Source of the DNA: Streptomyces rimosus
GTDB lineage: Bacteria > Actinomycetota > Actinomycetes > Streptomycetales > Streptomycetaceae
Direction of reading: 5' to 3'
DNA: 64,000 bases
Assembly (NCBI RefSeq): GCF_008704655.1
Contig: NZ_CP023688.1
Coordinates: forward strand, 8,497,001 to 8,561,000
Under the pieces are notes generated by a model that worked only from the letters and a program-made list of their open reading frames with translations, searched no databases and was not told the origin of the DNA. The position numbers and the translations under genes were made by a program. Numbering within the stretch: the stretch's first letter is position 1; each line of letters begins with the position of its first letter. This document shows positions 53,555 through 62,488 of this stretch, in pieces.

Positions 53555-53906
53555 GGGATCCGTCGGCGCGGGCCTGGAACGATCTTGCATCGTGGCGCGT
53601 GGAGTTCGGACCGTTGGGCCGGGGGTTCGAGCTGCCGCTGGCAGCGCATCTGAGTACGGCATAGGCACCACGCCATGGCCACCAAATGAATGACTGTGAC
53701 CGGTACGGCGCGCCTCCCCAACCGACGGATGACGTAGTGCCGATATGGCGCACGCAGATCATGGCCAAGGCTTCCTGAGGTACGCGGACGCCCGCACCCT
53801 CGACCGTGCTTCTGCCGCCCCCCGAGCCGTAGCGCCCACCAGGTGCAGCTTCACGCCCTGATCAGATGCAGCTCCACGCCCCCGATAAAAGCCGGAACGC
53901 GAGCGG
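53555..53906. other. Intergenic region with a possible gene remnant
   Basis: About 350 bp. From 53555 to about 53660 one frame reads WNDLASWRVEFGPLGRGFEL and ends in a TAG; its codon bias looks like coding sequence, but there is no start or family match. The rest shows no gene. Confidence 0.35.
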
Positions 53907-54449
53907 CTAAGCCCTCGATTCCTGCTTCCAGTCCTGGGCGAGGAGCCCCAGCAGCACCTCGTCCATGAATTCGCCCATCACCCACGCCGATGAGCGCAGT
54001 ACGCCCTCGCGGACGAAGCCGTTGCGTTCGGCGGAGCGCAGCATTGCGGTGTTGTCCGAGAGTGTCTCGATCTGCAGGCGCTGTAGGCCGCGTACGACGA
54101 AACCGTAGTGGCACAGCACCGCGACCACGTCGGTGCCGTATCCCTTGCCGCGGCAGGCCGGCAGCAGGCCCAGTCCGACGTGCGCGGACCGGTTGTGGGT
54201 GTCGATGTCCCACAGCGTCGCCGATCCGATCAGCGTGTTGCCGTCCAGTTCGACCACGGAGAACGGGACGTGGCCCTGTTCCTTGTCGTCTACCACGAGC
54301 CGCGGGTCCTTCGAGCCGGGCGTGATCGGCCGCCATGGCCCGCCCTCGGCCCGCGACGAGTTGACCACGTCGTCGTACAACTCGGTTCGCAGGACCGGTA
54401 TGTCGTCCTCGTGCCGGGCCCGCAGCCCGACCTTGTTGCCTCGTAGCAT
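53907..54449 (-). CDS. GNAT family N-acetyltransferase
   Basis: A protein of 180 residues. It has MLRGNKVGLRARHEDDIPVL at the start, VVELDGNTLIGSATLWDID, the acetyl-CoA loop LLPACRGKGYGTDVVAVLC, and LSDNTAMLRSAERNGFVREG. The pattern is of the RimJ/RimL or SpeG-like acetyltransferases. Substrate unknown. The ATG gives the expected N-terminus for the family; no strong Shine-Dalgarno is seen. It is on the same strand as the NmrA-like gene upstream, with 95 bp between. Confidence 0.83.
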   Translation of the reverse strand: MLRGNKVGLRARHEDDIPVLRTELYDDVVNSSRAEGGPWRPITPGSKDPRLVVDDKEQGHVPFSVVELDGNTLIGSATLWDIDTHNRSAHVGLGLLPACRGKGYGTDVVAVLCHYGFVVRGLQRLQIETLSDNTAMLRSAERNGFVREGVLRSSAWVMGEFMDEVLLGLLAQDWKQESRA

Positions 54450-54544
54450 GCGAGTTTCCTATCCGACCGGGACGGCCGACGGCAATCCAATTGGGCACAG
54501 AGGCGGCCAGCCGTAAAGCCGGAGCCCAGCCCGCCCCGGCCTCC

Positions 54545-55453
54545 TTACCGCGTCTTCAGCTCCGCCGCCTTCGCCAATTCCACCTCCGCAAACCTGGCAA
54601 ATCTCCGGGGCGGTCGGCCAGTCATGCGCTCGACCGTATCGGTGGTGCGGTCCTCCGCCCCCTCGGCAATGGAGCGGTCCAGGTCGGCCAGCAGCGCGGC
54701 GAAGTCCGCGGGTACGTCGGCGGCGAGGTGGTCGCGCACCTGCTGGACGCTGAGTCGCCGGTGGGTGACGGGCCTGCCGGTGACCTGGGTGATGATGGCG
54801 GCCACCGCGTCGTAGCTCAGGGCCTCCGGGCCGGTGAGTACCAGGTCGGTGTTGGGCGCGGTCCGGTCGGTCAGGGCGCGTGCGGCGACAGCCGCGATGT
54901 CGTCGGCGTCCACGAATCCGACGCGGCCGTCACCGGTCGCGGTGGCGATGACGCCGCCCGTACGGATGCTGCGGGCGTGCAGGTGGTCCCCGGTGAAGTT
55001 CTGCATGAACCAGGACGGCCGCAGCACGGCCCACTCGTCGAACAGTCCGGGAAGCGCGTCGTGCACCCGGCCGACGGCCGGGCCTCCTCGGGGGATGGCC
55101 GAGGAGCTGAGCAGCGCCACGCGCCGCACCCCGGCCGTGCGGGCCCGGTCGAGGAAGGGCAGCATGACGGCCGCCGGGTCCGGGTCCCCGATGGGCGGTA
55201 CGAGGTAGAGGGCATCCGCGCCGCGCAGGGCCTCGGCGTACGTGGCCGGGTCGTACCAGTCGAATCGGGCCGGTCGGATGCCGCCCTGCGGAGTCGCCCG
55301 GCGCGCAGCCTCCCGCGGAGCCGCCCGGCGGCTCGCGGCCCGGACCTCGCAGCCCAGTGCGGCCAGTTGGGCCACCACCCGGCTGCCGGTGGTGCCGGAG
55401 GCGCCGATGACCAGGACAGTGGGGTGGTGGTGGTGCGTCTCGGCTGTGGTCAT
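54545..55453 (-). CDS. NmrA-like NAD(P)-binding protein
   Basis: A protein of 302 residues from the ATG at 55453, which has GAGGAA seven bases upstream. The start MTTAETHHHHPTVLVIGASG has a natural four-His run before the Rossmann glycine motif GASGTTGSRVV. Later blocks are ALYLVPPIGDPDPAAV, LRPSWFMQNFTGDHL and GFVDADDIAAVAARAL, typical of NmrA/TMR-type SDRs such as quinone or azo reductase relatives and redox sensors. No YxxxK is evident. The gene begins 11 bp after the SnoaL-like gene, so the two form an operon controlled by the divergent TetR gene. Confidence 0.85.
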   Translation of the reverse strand: MTTAETHHHHPTVLVIGASGTTGSRVVAQLAALGCEVRAASRRAAPREAARRATPQGGIRPARFDWYDPATYAEALRGADALYLVPPIGDPDPAAVMLPFLDRARTAGVRRVALLSSSAIPRGGPAVGRVHDALPGLFDEWAVLRPSWFMQNFTGDHLHARSIRTGGVIATATGDGRVGFVDADDIAAVAARALTDRTAPNTDLVLTGPEALSYDAVAAIITQVTGRPVTHRRLSVQQVRDHLAADVPADFAALLADLDRSIAEGAEDRTTDTVERMTGRPPRRFARFAEVELAKAAELKTR

Positions 55454-55464
55454 GAAGGGGTTCC

Positions 55465-55986
55465 TCACGGTGCGGTGGGCTCGGTGGGCGACGACTTCGC
55501 CGCATTCATGGAGGCCGGTACGGCGAGCGGGTTCCAGTAGTCGCGGTAGTGGGTGATGCGGCCGTTCCGGGCCGTCATGACGACGATGTAGGAGAGGTCG
55601 TACGGATCGCCGGTGGCCACGATGTGGCCGGTGGCTTGCATTTCGGCGATGACGGTGTCCGGGGCGTCGGTCAGGTGGATCTTCAGGTGGGGGATGTCGC
55701 GGAGATCGATGTGCTCCGTGTAGTCGCCCAGGTAGTCGGCCAGGGCAGCGCGCCCCACCAGCTTCGTCGGATAGCCGGGCGGCGCGAACGGAAACTCGAC
55801 CAGCACATCGTCGGCGCACAGGGCGATCCAGCCGTCCATGTCCTTGGCCAGCAGCAGGCGCGTGGCGTGGTGGAACAGGTCGGCCGGGGAGAGCGGCCCG
55901 TAGGGGCGGCCGGATGCGGGGAGCTGCGCAGAAGGTGCGGGTGCGGGTGCCGAAGTGGGTGCGGATGCGGGTGCGGAATCGGGCAT
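55465..55986 (-). CDS. SnoaL-like nuclear transport factor 2 family protein
   Basis: A protein of 173 residues. The first 20 residues are a Pro-Ala-Ser repeat tail (PDSAPASAPTSAPAPAPSAQ), probably disordered. The rest is an NTF2-like fold: FHHATRLLLAKDMDGWIALCADD, VEFPFAPPGYP, and near the end YIVVMTARNGRITHYRDYWNP, the typical signature of SnoaL-like ketosteroid-isomerase relatives. It is the first gene of a two-gene operon with the NmrA-like protein. Such pairs are often induced by toxic compounds. Substrate unknown. Confidence 0.82.
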   Translation of the reverse strand: MPDSAPASAPTSAPAPAPSAQLPASGRPYGPLSPADLFHHATRLLLAKDMDGWIALCADDVLVEFPFAPPGYPTKLVGRAALADYLGDYTEHIDLRDIPHLKIHLTDAPDTVIAEMQATGHIVATGDPYDLSYIVVMTARNGRITHYRDYWNPLAVPASMNAAKSSPTEPTAP

Positions 55987-56009
55987 GAGGATCCCTTCCT
56001 CTACGATGT

Positions 56010-56059
56010 GGACCGCGGGTCCGTTTCAACCTGCGCACAACATACGGACTATCGGTCCG
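56010..56059. promoter_or_regulatory. Two inverted repeats between SnoaL operon and TetR gene
   Basis: GGACC-GCG-GGTCC at 56010-56022 and CGGAC-TATCG-GTCCG at 56045-56059 both share the GGAC/GTCC core. They lie in the 89-bp gap of the divergent pair and are probable TetR operators. Confidence 0.6.
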
Positions 56060-56075
56060 CTTATCAAGGGGTGAC

Positions 56076-56675
56076 GTGGTGACCAGCAACGAGGCCGTGC
56101 GCGCACGCAAGGAACGCGTGGACGCCGTACGCAACCGGGAGGCCGTACTGGCCGCCGCCGACGACCTCTTCGCCCGCAGCGACAGCCCCCGCGGCGTGTC
56201 CATGGACGATGTGGCGGCGGCGGCCGGAGTGGGCAAGGGCACGCTCTTCCGCCGCTTCGGTGACCGCACCGGTCTGATCCGGGCGGTTGTCGAGGCGCGC
56301 ATCGAGCCCCTGCGTCAGGCCGTCGAGGAAGGCCCGGCGCCGCTCGGGCCCGGCACTCCGCCGCGCGAACGCGTCCCCGCCCTGCTCGACGCCATCCTCG
56401 AATTCAAACTGGCCAACCGGCACCTCTCCCTGGCGCTGGAGGAGGCCGGCAGCGGCAGCCCGTATCAGACGGAGTACTACAGGTGGTGGCACACCACCTT
56501 GCGGCAGACCCTGGACCGCCTGCCCGGCCACGCCGACAGCGGCTTCACCGCACATGCCCTGCTGGCCGCCACCCGCGCCGACCTGGTCGAGCACCTGGCC
56601 GGTACGGAAGGGCTGACGGGTGAACGCGTGCGGGCGGACCTGGCGGCCCACGTGGCCAAGGTGTTGGGCGGGTAG
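56076..56675 (+). CDS. TetR/AcrR family regulator
   Basis: A protein of 199 residues from a GTG at 56076 (a second GTG follows directly). The DNA-binding domain covers about residues 20-70 (REAVLAAADDLFARSDSPRG, then VAAAAGVGKGTLFRRFGDR). The ligand-binding part has FKLANRHLSLALEEAG and TAHALLAATRADLVEHL. It is divergent from the SnoaL/NmrA operon and probably represses it from the inverted repeats between them. Confidence 0.88.
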   Translation: MVTSNEAVRARKERVDAVRNREAVLAAADDLFARSDSPRGVSMDDVAAAAGVGKGTLFRRFGDRTGLIRAVVEARIEPLRQAVEEGPAPLGPGTPPRERVPALLDAILEFKLANRHLSLALEEAGSGSPYQTEYYRWWHTTLRQTLDRLPGHADSGFTAHALLAATRADLVEHLAGTEGLTGERVRADLAAHVAKVLGG

Positions 56676-56709
56676 CGGCTGTCAGGCCGTACGCGAGTCG
56701 TACGCCCCA

Positions 56710-57927
56710 CTACCCCCGCAGGCACCCCACAGCCACCCCCGCATGCACCGCCGCCCCCACAGCCAGCGCCGCCTCGTCGTACACGACCCGGCTGGAGTGG
56801 TTGTCAGGGACCTGGCCGGGAGTCTGGCCGGGTGGGCAGGCGCCGAGGAACGCCATGGCTCCCGGTACGCGTTGCAGTACGAAGGCGAAGTCCTCCGCGC
56901 CCATGATCGGGTGCGGCAGCGTACGGACCCGCTCCGGGCCGAGCAGGGCGGTCGCCGCGCGGGTGACCAGTCCGGTGAAGTCCGGGTCGTTGCTCACCAC
57001 GGGTGTGACGTCCGGCAGTTCCACGTCGGCGGTCAGGCCGTGGGCCGCCGCCACCCCGTCGGCCACCCGCAGGATGCCGTCGCGGACCGTCTTGCGGGTG
57101 GCGTCGGACAGGGTGCGGAAGGTGCCGGCGATCTCCGCCGTGTCGGGGATGATGTTGGACGCCGTACCGGCGGTGACGCGGGTGACGCTGAGTACCGCCG
57201 GTTCGAAGACGTTGACCGTACGCGTCACCATCGTCTGCAGTGCCTGGACGATCTCGCAGGCCACCGGCACCGGGTCGAGGCCGCGGTAGGGCGCGGCGGC
57301 GTGTGCGCCCCGGCCGCGTACGGTGATCCGCAGCATGTCCGCGGCGGCCGACTGCGGGCCGGGCCGCAGGTGGACGGTGCCCGACGGATGCCGGGTGGTG
57401 ATGTGCAGGGCGAACGCCGCGTCCACCGGCCGGCCCTCCGGCGTCTCCAGCACCCCGTCCTCGATCATGGGCAGCGCGCCCTCGCAGATCTCCTCGGCGG
57501 GCTGGAACATGAACACCACCCGCCCCGCCAGCCGCTCCCGGCGCGCGGCGAGCAGCCGGGCCGCGCCGAGCAGCATGGCGGTGTGGGTGTCGTGCCCGCA
57601 GGCGTGCATGACGCCCGGTGTGGCGGAGGCGAAGTCGAGCCCGGTCTCCTCGGTCTGCGGCAGGGCGTCCATGTCGGCGCGCAGCAGGATCGTCCGGCCG
57701 GGCCGCGCGCCGGTCAGCGTGGCGGTGACGGAGGTGAGCCGGTCGCCCGGGACGACGGACAGCGGCAGGCCGGACAGTTCGCGCAGGACGGTCTGCTGGG
57801 TGCGGGGCAGGGTGGTGCCCAGCTCCGGCGCCCGGTGGATCTCGCGGCGTACGGCGGTGATCCGCGGCAGGAGCCGCCGGGCGTCTTCGAGGAGCGTGCT
57901 GTCGCGGTCGTCTCCCATGGGACCCAT
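56710..57927 (-). CDS. M20 family amidohydrolase/peptidase
   Basis: A protein of 405 residues. Metal-binding and catalytic motifs are LLRADMDALPQTEE, MHACGHDTHTAMLLGAA and FMFQPAEEICEGA (Glu-Glu); a dimerisation domain follows (VRGRGAHAAAPYRGLDP), and HPIMGAEDFAFVLQRVPG closes the active site. The pattern is that of the hippurate hydrolase/IAA-amino-acid hydrolase/AbgB group, which removes acyl groups from amino acids. Two in-frame ATGs (57927 and 57918) are possible; neither has a strong ribosome-binding site. It lies 136 bp downstream of benE on the same strand and might belong to the same unit. Confidence 0.9.
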   Translation of the reverse strand: MGPMGDDRDSTLLEDARRLLPRITAVRREIHRAPELGTTLPRTQQTVLRELSGLPLSVVPGDRLTSVTATLTGARPGRTILLRADMDALPQTEETGLDFASATPGVMHACGHDTHTAMLLGAARLLAARRERLAGRVVFMFQPAEEICEGALPMIEDGVLETPEGRPVDAAFALHITTRHPSGTVHLRPGPQSAAADMLRITVRGRGAHAAAPYRGLDPVPVACEIVQALQTMVTRTVNVFEPAVLSVTRVTAGTASNIIPDTAEIAGTFRTLSDATRKTVRDGILRVADGVAAAHGLTADVELPDVTPVVSNDPDFTGLVTRAATALLGPERVRTLPHPIMGAEDFAFVLQRVPGAMAFLGACPPGQTPGQVPDNHSSRVVYDEAALAVGAAVHAGVAVGCLRG

Positions 57928-58062
57928 GATGAGATCGCGCCGCCCATACGGCCAGAGGGCCCTGCGGGCCAGGGCGGCGGCCGGGTGCGCGGACGCACGG
58001 CGGTGGTGCGCGGGCCGTACGTACGCTCCGTACGTGCCCGCGCGCCCCACGCCCCCCGTAGG

Positions 58063-59403
58063 CTAAGCCGCCGCCTTCCGCCCCGTACGCATCCGCGTCA
58101 GCACCAGGTGCGCCACGACGCCGAAGACCAGCCCCCAGAACGCCGACCCGATCCCCGCGATGGTGACGCCGGAAGCGGTGGCGAGGAACGTGATCAGTGC
58201 CGCCTCGCGGTCCTTCTCCTCCTTGACCGCGCCGGTCAGGCCCCCGGCCAGCGCGCCGAAGAGCGCGACACCGGCCACCGCCGCGACCAGCTCCTTGGGC
58301 AGGCCCGCGAACAGCACCACGAGCGTTGAGCCGAACGCACCGATCAGGAGGTAGAAGAAGCCGCAGGAGACACCGGCCACGTACCGGCGGCGCGGGTCGC
58401 GGTGTGCTTCGGGGCCGGTGCAGATCGCCGCGGTGATCGCGGCCAGGTTGATCGCGTGCGAGCCGAAGGGCGCCAGCGCCGTGGACGCCAGGCCCGTCGA
58501 GCCGATCAGCAGCCGGTCCTTGGGCTCGTAACCGGACGCGCTGAGCACCGCCATGCCGGGCGCGTTCTGCGACGCCAGGGTGGCGAGGATCATCGGTACG
58601 GCGATGCCGATGAGCGAGCCCACCGAGAACGCCGGAGTGGTGAACACCGGCTTGGCCAGCTCGATGTGGTCCACATGGATGTCCAGCCGCGAGGTGACCG
58701 CGCTGCACACCACCCCGGCGGCCAGCGCGAGCAGCACCGCGTACCGCGCGATCCAGCGCTTGGCCAGCAGGTAGACCACCAGCACCGCGCCGGCGATCCA
58801 CGGCGCGGTCTTCAGCGATGTGAACACCCCGGTGCCGAACGAGAACAGGATGCCCGCGAGCATCGCCGACACCACCGCCGTCGGCACCTGCCGCATCAGC
58901 CGCCCGAACACGCCCGTCAGCCCGACGAGCGTGATGACGGCCCCGGTGACGAGGAAGGCGCCGATGGCCTCCGCGTACGAGTACGCGCCCAGGCTGGTGA
59001 CCAGGAGCGCCGCGCCGGGGGTCGAGAAGGCGGTGATGACCGGCATACGGGTGCGCAGGCTGAGCGCGATGCAGGTGATGCCGCTGCCGATGGAGATGGC
59101 CCACACCCAGGAACTGGTCTGGGCGCGGTCCAGGTGGCCCGCGTTGGCGGCCGCCAGTACGATGACCAGCGGCCCCGAGTAGGACACCACCACGGCCACG
59201 AATCCGGCGAGCACCGCCGACAGCGAGGCGTCGCGGAACAGTTTCGGCCGTGCTGCCGGTGCGCCGTCCGGCGGCGGGCCACCGGTGGTGGTGGCGGTCC
59301 CGTCGCCGGTCGGCTGGGTGTGGGGGGTGGTGCCCGAACCGGTGGTGTCCGAGCCTGTGGTGCCCGGGCTTGTGGTGTCCGAGCTTGTGGTGTCCGAACT
59401 CAA
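58063..59403 (-). CDS. benE: Benzoate/H+ symporter BenE family transporter
   Basis: A membrane protein of about 446 residues with some 11-12 hydrophobic segments: LSAVLAGFVAVVVSYSGPLV, WVWAISIGSGITCIALSLRT, PGAALLVTSLGAYSYAEAIG and others match the BenE family. The start appears to be TTG at 59403, overlapping the stop of the upstream PLP gene (TTGA), with AAGGAAG just before it; no ATG or GTG occurs before the membrane part. The first 45 residues are a Ser/Thr/Asp/Gly-rich tail encoded by a 15-bp repeat. In this setting it may transport a biosynthetic precursor or product rather than benzoate; that is inference. Confidence 0.85.
   Translation of the reverse strand: MSSDTTSSDTTSPGTTGSDTTGSGTTPHTQPTGDGTATTTGGPPPDGAPAARPKLFRDASLSAVLAGFVAVVVSYSGPLVIVLAAANAGHLDRAQTSSWVWAISIGSGITCIALSLRTRMPVITAFSTPGAALLVTSLGAYSYAEAIGAFLVTGAVITLVGLTGVFGRLMRQVPTAVVSAMLAGILFSFGTGVFTSLKTAPWIAGAVLVVYLLAKRWIARYAVLLALAAGVVCSAVTSRLDIHVDHIELAKPVFTTPAFSVGSLIGIAVPMILATLASQNAPGMAVLSASGYEPKDRLLIGSTGLASTALAPFGSHAINLAAITAAICTGPEAHRDPRRRYVAGVSCGFFYLLIGAFGSTLVVLFAGLPKELVAAVAGVALFGALAGGLTGAVKEEKDREAALITFLATASGVTIAGIGSAFWGLVFGVVAHLVLTRMRTGRKAAA
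59325..59399. repeat. 15-bp tandem repeats in the benE 5' end
   Basis: About five imperfect copies of a 15-bp unit (like TGTGGTGTCCGAGCT on the plus strand) encode the SDTTSSDTT-type N-terminal tail of the BenE protein. They begin directly at its start codon. Confidence 0.75.
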
Positions 59404-60614
59404 CGCTCTTCCTTTGCGGCGCGTTCCAGTGCCTGTTCCAGGTCGGCCACGAGGTCGGCCGCGTCTTCGAGGCCGATGGACAGGCGGATCATGTCCTTCG
59501 GGGAGGTGCTGCCCGGCCCCTCGAAGGTGTAACGGTGTTCCACCAGGCTCTCCACCCCGCCCAAGGACGTTGCCCGGATGAAGAGTTCGCAGTTCTCTGC
59601 CGTACGCAGGGAACGCTGCCAGTCGCCGTTGACGTGCAGGGACAGCATGCCACTGAAGCCGCCGCGCATCTGCCGGGAAGCGATCACGTGGCCGGGATCG
59701 GTGGGCAGCCCGGGGTATGCGACCCGGCTGACGTGCGGATGCTCGGCGAAGTGCTCGGCCAGCGCCTGCGCGGTGGCCGATATCTGCCGCATGCGCGGGA
59801 AGAGCGTACGGATGCCGCGCATCAGCAGGTACGTCTCCAGCGGGCCGAGGATCGGGCCGGTGAGCCGGCGGTGCAGGCGCAGCCGTTCCCACAGCGCCTC
59901 CCGGGCCTCGTCGGCCGCACCGTCGGGACGGGGCGCGGCGACGAGGAATCCGGCCACCACGTCCGTGTGGCCGTTGAGGTACTTGGTGCCCGAGTGCATG
60001 ATCAAGTCGGCGCCCAGCTCGAAGGGCCGGGTGTGCACCGGTGTCGGCACGGTGTTGTCCACGGCAAACAGCGCCCCGGCGCGGTGCGCGATGTCGGCGC
60101 AGGCCGCGAGGTCGGTGACCAGCCACGTCGGGTTCGCCGGGGACTCCGCCCACAGCAGCGCGGTCGGCGCCGCCGCCACCGCGGCGGCCACCGCGTCCAG
60201 GTCGTCCATCGGCACGGATACGACATCGAGCCCGCGCGGGCCGCCGAACTCGGCGAGCCATTTGGTGAGCCCGAAGTACATGGTGCGCGGCACCACGACC
60301 CGCGCACCGGCGGGCAGCACCTGGAACACCGCGGTCGCGGCGGCCATGCCGGAGGAGAAGACCATCGCGTCCCGGCCGCCTTCGAGGCCCGCCACGACCT
60401 GTTCGACCTGCTCGTAGCCGGGCGTCCCCTGGTCGCGGAGGTACGCCAGCCCGGCGGGCGAGCGGTATCGCTCGTCGCGCGCGAACGTCGCGCCCAGCTC
60501 GATGGGCGGGGGAATGGACCCGGTGGCCGGCGAGCGCCAGCCGTCGCCCTGTGCGGCGCGGGTCGCCGGGCGGTAGTCCTGCCGCCAGGGGGTGAAGGTG
60601 TCACGGACGTTCAT
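59400..60614 (-). CDS. Cystathionine gamma-synthase/lyase-like PLP enzyme
   Basis: A Cys/Met-metabolism PLP-dependent protein of 404 residues. It has FSSGMAAATAVFQVLPAG, the YFGLTKWLAEFGG region, VDNTVPTPVHTRPFELGADL and the cofactor lysine in MHSGTKYLNGHTDVVAG. RATSLGGVESLVEHRYTF and IRLSIGLEDAADLVADLEQAL close the fold. Members do gamma-replacement or gamma-elimination on homoserine esters or cystathionine. The ATG overlaps the stop of the FAD protein gene (TGATG). Placed in the diaminopropionate operon, it may process or build an unusual amino acid rather than serve general methionine metabolism; that is inference. Confidence 0.9.
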   Translation of the reverse strand: MNVRDTFTPWRQDYRPATRAAQGDGWRSPATGSIPPPIELGATFARDERYRSPAGLAYLRDQGTPGYEQVEQVVAGLEGGRDAMVFSSGMAAATAVFQVLPAGARVVVPRTMYFGLTKWLAEFGGPRGLDVVSVPMDDLDAVAAAVAAAPTALLWAESPANPTWLVTDLAACADIAHRAGALFAVDNTVPTPVHTRPFELGADLIMHSGTKYLNGHTDVVAGFLVAAPRPDGAADEAREALWERLRLHRRLTGPILGPLETYLLMRGIRTLFPRMRQISATAQALAEHFAEHPHVSRVAYPGLPTDPGHVIASRQMRGGFSGMLSLHVNGDWQRSLRTAENCELFIRATSLGGVESLVEHRYTFEGPGSTSPKDMIRLSIGLEDAADLVADLEQALERAAKEER

Positions 60615-62488
60615 CAGGGCCTCGCAGTCAGCTGGTCGAGTGCGGTACGCAGGGCGAGTTCGGCGTCCCGCAGCGCGCGCGAAGGGGCGCCGGGGGACGG
60701 AACGTAGTGGTTGTAGTAGCTGGAGCCCTCGGTGTGCGGGCCGAGGAAGTACAGCCGGGGCTGCACGCTTCCGGCGGGGTCGATGCCGCAGCCGTCCCGG
60801 GTGACGTGCAGGCCGGTGGCGCTGCCCCCGCGCTGGGCGAGGGTGACGACCCGGCCGGCCGCGACGAGCGTGCCGAGCAGCGAGCCGGGCAACTGGTCGG
60901 CGGGCGGTTCGGCGACGTGCGCCGCCACCACATGATCGACCTCGACGGTCTCGGGCCGCTCCAGGCAGGTGGACTCCAGCCGCCAGGACGCGGCGTTGCC
61001 GGACGGGGCGAGGACCTTGGGGCGCGGCCCGGGGCCCAGCCGCAGGACCCCCGCGTCGAGCAGCGAGAGCAGTTCGGCGGAGCGGTCCAGCTGGGGGCCG
61101 ATCACCAGCCGGTTGACGGTGGCGGTGAACGTGCCGAAGAACAGGTCCAGCGAGGCGTCGTCCAGCCCCGGCGGATCGACGACGGCGCGCAGCACGTCGC
61201 GGTGGTCGCGCAGCACCTCCAGGGACTCCTTGAGGGGGCTGCGGCCCAGTCCCGTACGGGCTTCGCCGAGGTCGTCCGCCACCTGGCCGGCGAACCACCG
61301 CGCGTACTCCTGCGTGTCGGCCCACGGGCCCTCCGCCGCCCGCACGCCGAGCACGCCCCGCAGGGGGTACGGCCCGTACCGCTCGCGGCTCTCCTTGAGC
61401 AGCGCCCGCCAGCCGGAGCGCTCGGCGCGGCGCGCGAACTCGGCGCCCGCCGCGGCGAAGTCGTCCAGCTGCCCGCCGGCCACCGTGCGGTAGTAGGCGA
61501 GCTCCATCTCGGCCTCGATCAGCGGCAGGACGTCCTCGGCGAAGTCCAGCCGGCCGCCGGGCCGGGCCGCCCGCCGCGCGTCGAGTGCCGCCTCGGTCAG
61601 TGCGAGCGGTACGAAGCGCAGCCGGCCGGGGTTGAGGTGCGGGCGGCTGCGGGACGGCAGGCCCGTACGGTTCGTCAGGACGATCAGCGGTTCCCGGCCG
61701 CCGGGTATGTACCGAAGACCGCTGCTTGCGGTGGATATCCGCTCGTGCCGGCCGCCGCGTCCGAGCGTCAGCGACGCGATGACGTCCATCGCGGTCAGCC
61801 CCATGCCGAGGACGGCCACCCGCTCACCTGGAGCGATGCCGTCGAGCACATCGGGCAGCGGGTAGGGCCGGGACACCAGGCGCGGTTCCGCCATGGTCCG
61901 CTCCGGGTGGTACAGGGAGTGGTGTCCCACGGTGACGAAGACCGCGTCGGCGTCGATGGCCGTGCCGTCCGGGAGCAGGACGCTCTCTCGCCCGGCCGCG
62001 CCCGGCCGGATGTCGAGCGCGGTGGACCGGTGCCACACCAGCCGCATGCATGCGGGCGCCGCGGCCCGGATCCGGTCGGTGGCCCAGGTCAAGTAGGTGT
62101 GCAGAAGCCGCCGGGGCAGGTAGTCGTTGGGTTCGATCTCCCGGCCCCGGCCTTCTCGTACGGTGTAGCCGTCGGCCGCCAGGCGCAGGTCGCGCGACCG
62201 GCACCATTCGTACAGGCCAGGGCCGGTCGTCGCGGTCGGGCCGTCCACCATGCGCGGATCGGCGAACGCGGTGACCTGCGAGCACACCGTGTTCAGCAGC
62301 AGGTGGTCGGGCTGGTCGGCGAGGTGGAACCCCGGGCCCGGCGGCTGGGGGTCGATGAGGTGGACGGTGACCGGGAAGGGCCGTTCCGTACAGTGGCTGA
62401 CCAGGCGTTCCAGGACGCCCAGGCCGCGCGGGCCCATGCCGACGACGGCGAGGACGGGCGGGCGTTGTGTGGGTGCGGAAGTCACCAC
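60614..62488 (-). CDS. FAD/NAD(P)-binding oxidoreductase (FAD_NAD_binding_9 type)
   Basis: A protein of 624 residues. The N-terminal FAD-binding segment is VLAVVGMGPRGLGVLERLV, followed by HLIDPQPPGPGFHLADQPDHLLLNT-type residues; a second nucleotide-binding motif is RVAVLGMGLTAMDVIAS. LYFLGPHTEGSSYYNHYVPSPG lies near the C-terminus. The family resembles lysine/ornithine N-monooxygenases in outline, but known activities are few. The GTG start overlaps the sbnB stop. In this operon a flavin-dependent oxidation, perhaps N-hydroxylation, of diaminopropionate or a product of it is the simplest proposal; it is inference. Confidence 0.75.
   Translation of the reverse strand: MVTSAPTQRPPVLAVVGMGPRGLGVLERLVSHCTERPFPVTVHLIDPQPPGPGFHLADQPDHLLLNTVCSQVTAFADPRMVDGPTATTGPGLYEWCRSRDLRLAADGYTVREGRGREIEPNDYLPRRLLHTYLTWATDRIRAAAPACMRLVWHRSTALDIRPGAAGRESVLLPDGTAIDADAVFVTVGHHSLYHPERTMAEPRLVSRPYPLPDVLDGIAPGERVAVLGMGLTAMDVIASLTLGRGGRHERISTASSGLRYIPGGREPLIVLTNRTGLPSRSRPHLNPGRLRFVPLALTEAALDARRAARPGGRLDFAEDVLPLIEAEMELAYYRTVAGGQLDDFAAAGAEFARRAERSGWRALLKESRERYGPYPLRGVLGVRAAEGPWADTQEYARWFAGQVADDLGEARTGLGRSPLKESLEVLRDHRDVLRAVVDPPGLDDASLDLFFGTFTATVNRLVIGPQLDRSAELLSLLDAGVLRLGPGPRPKVLAPSGNAASWRLESTCLERPETVEVDHVVAAHVAEPPADQLPGSLLGTLVAAGRVVTLAQRGGSATGLHVTRDGCGIDPAGSVQPRLYFLGPHTEGSSYYNHYVPSPGAPSRALRDAELALRTALDQLTARP

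Noticed and set aside
54545..56302. A 585-codon form of the NmrA-like protein
   Set aside because: Its N-terminal half overlaps the SnoaL-like gene in another frame and the TetR operator region; the ATG at 55453 has a good ribosome-binding site.
58063..60261. A 732-codon form of BenE
   Set aside because: The upstream part lies inside the PLP-enzyme gene in another frame and has no membrane or family features.
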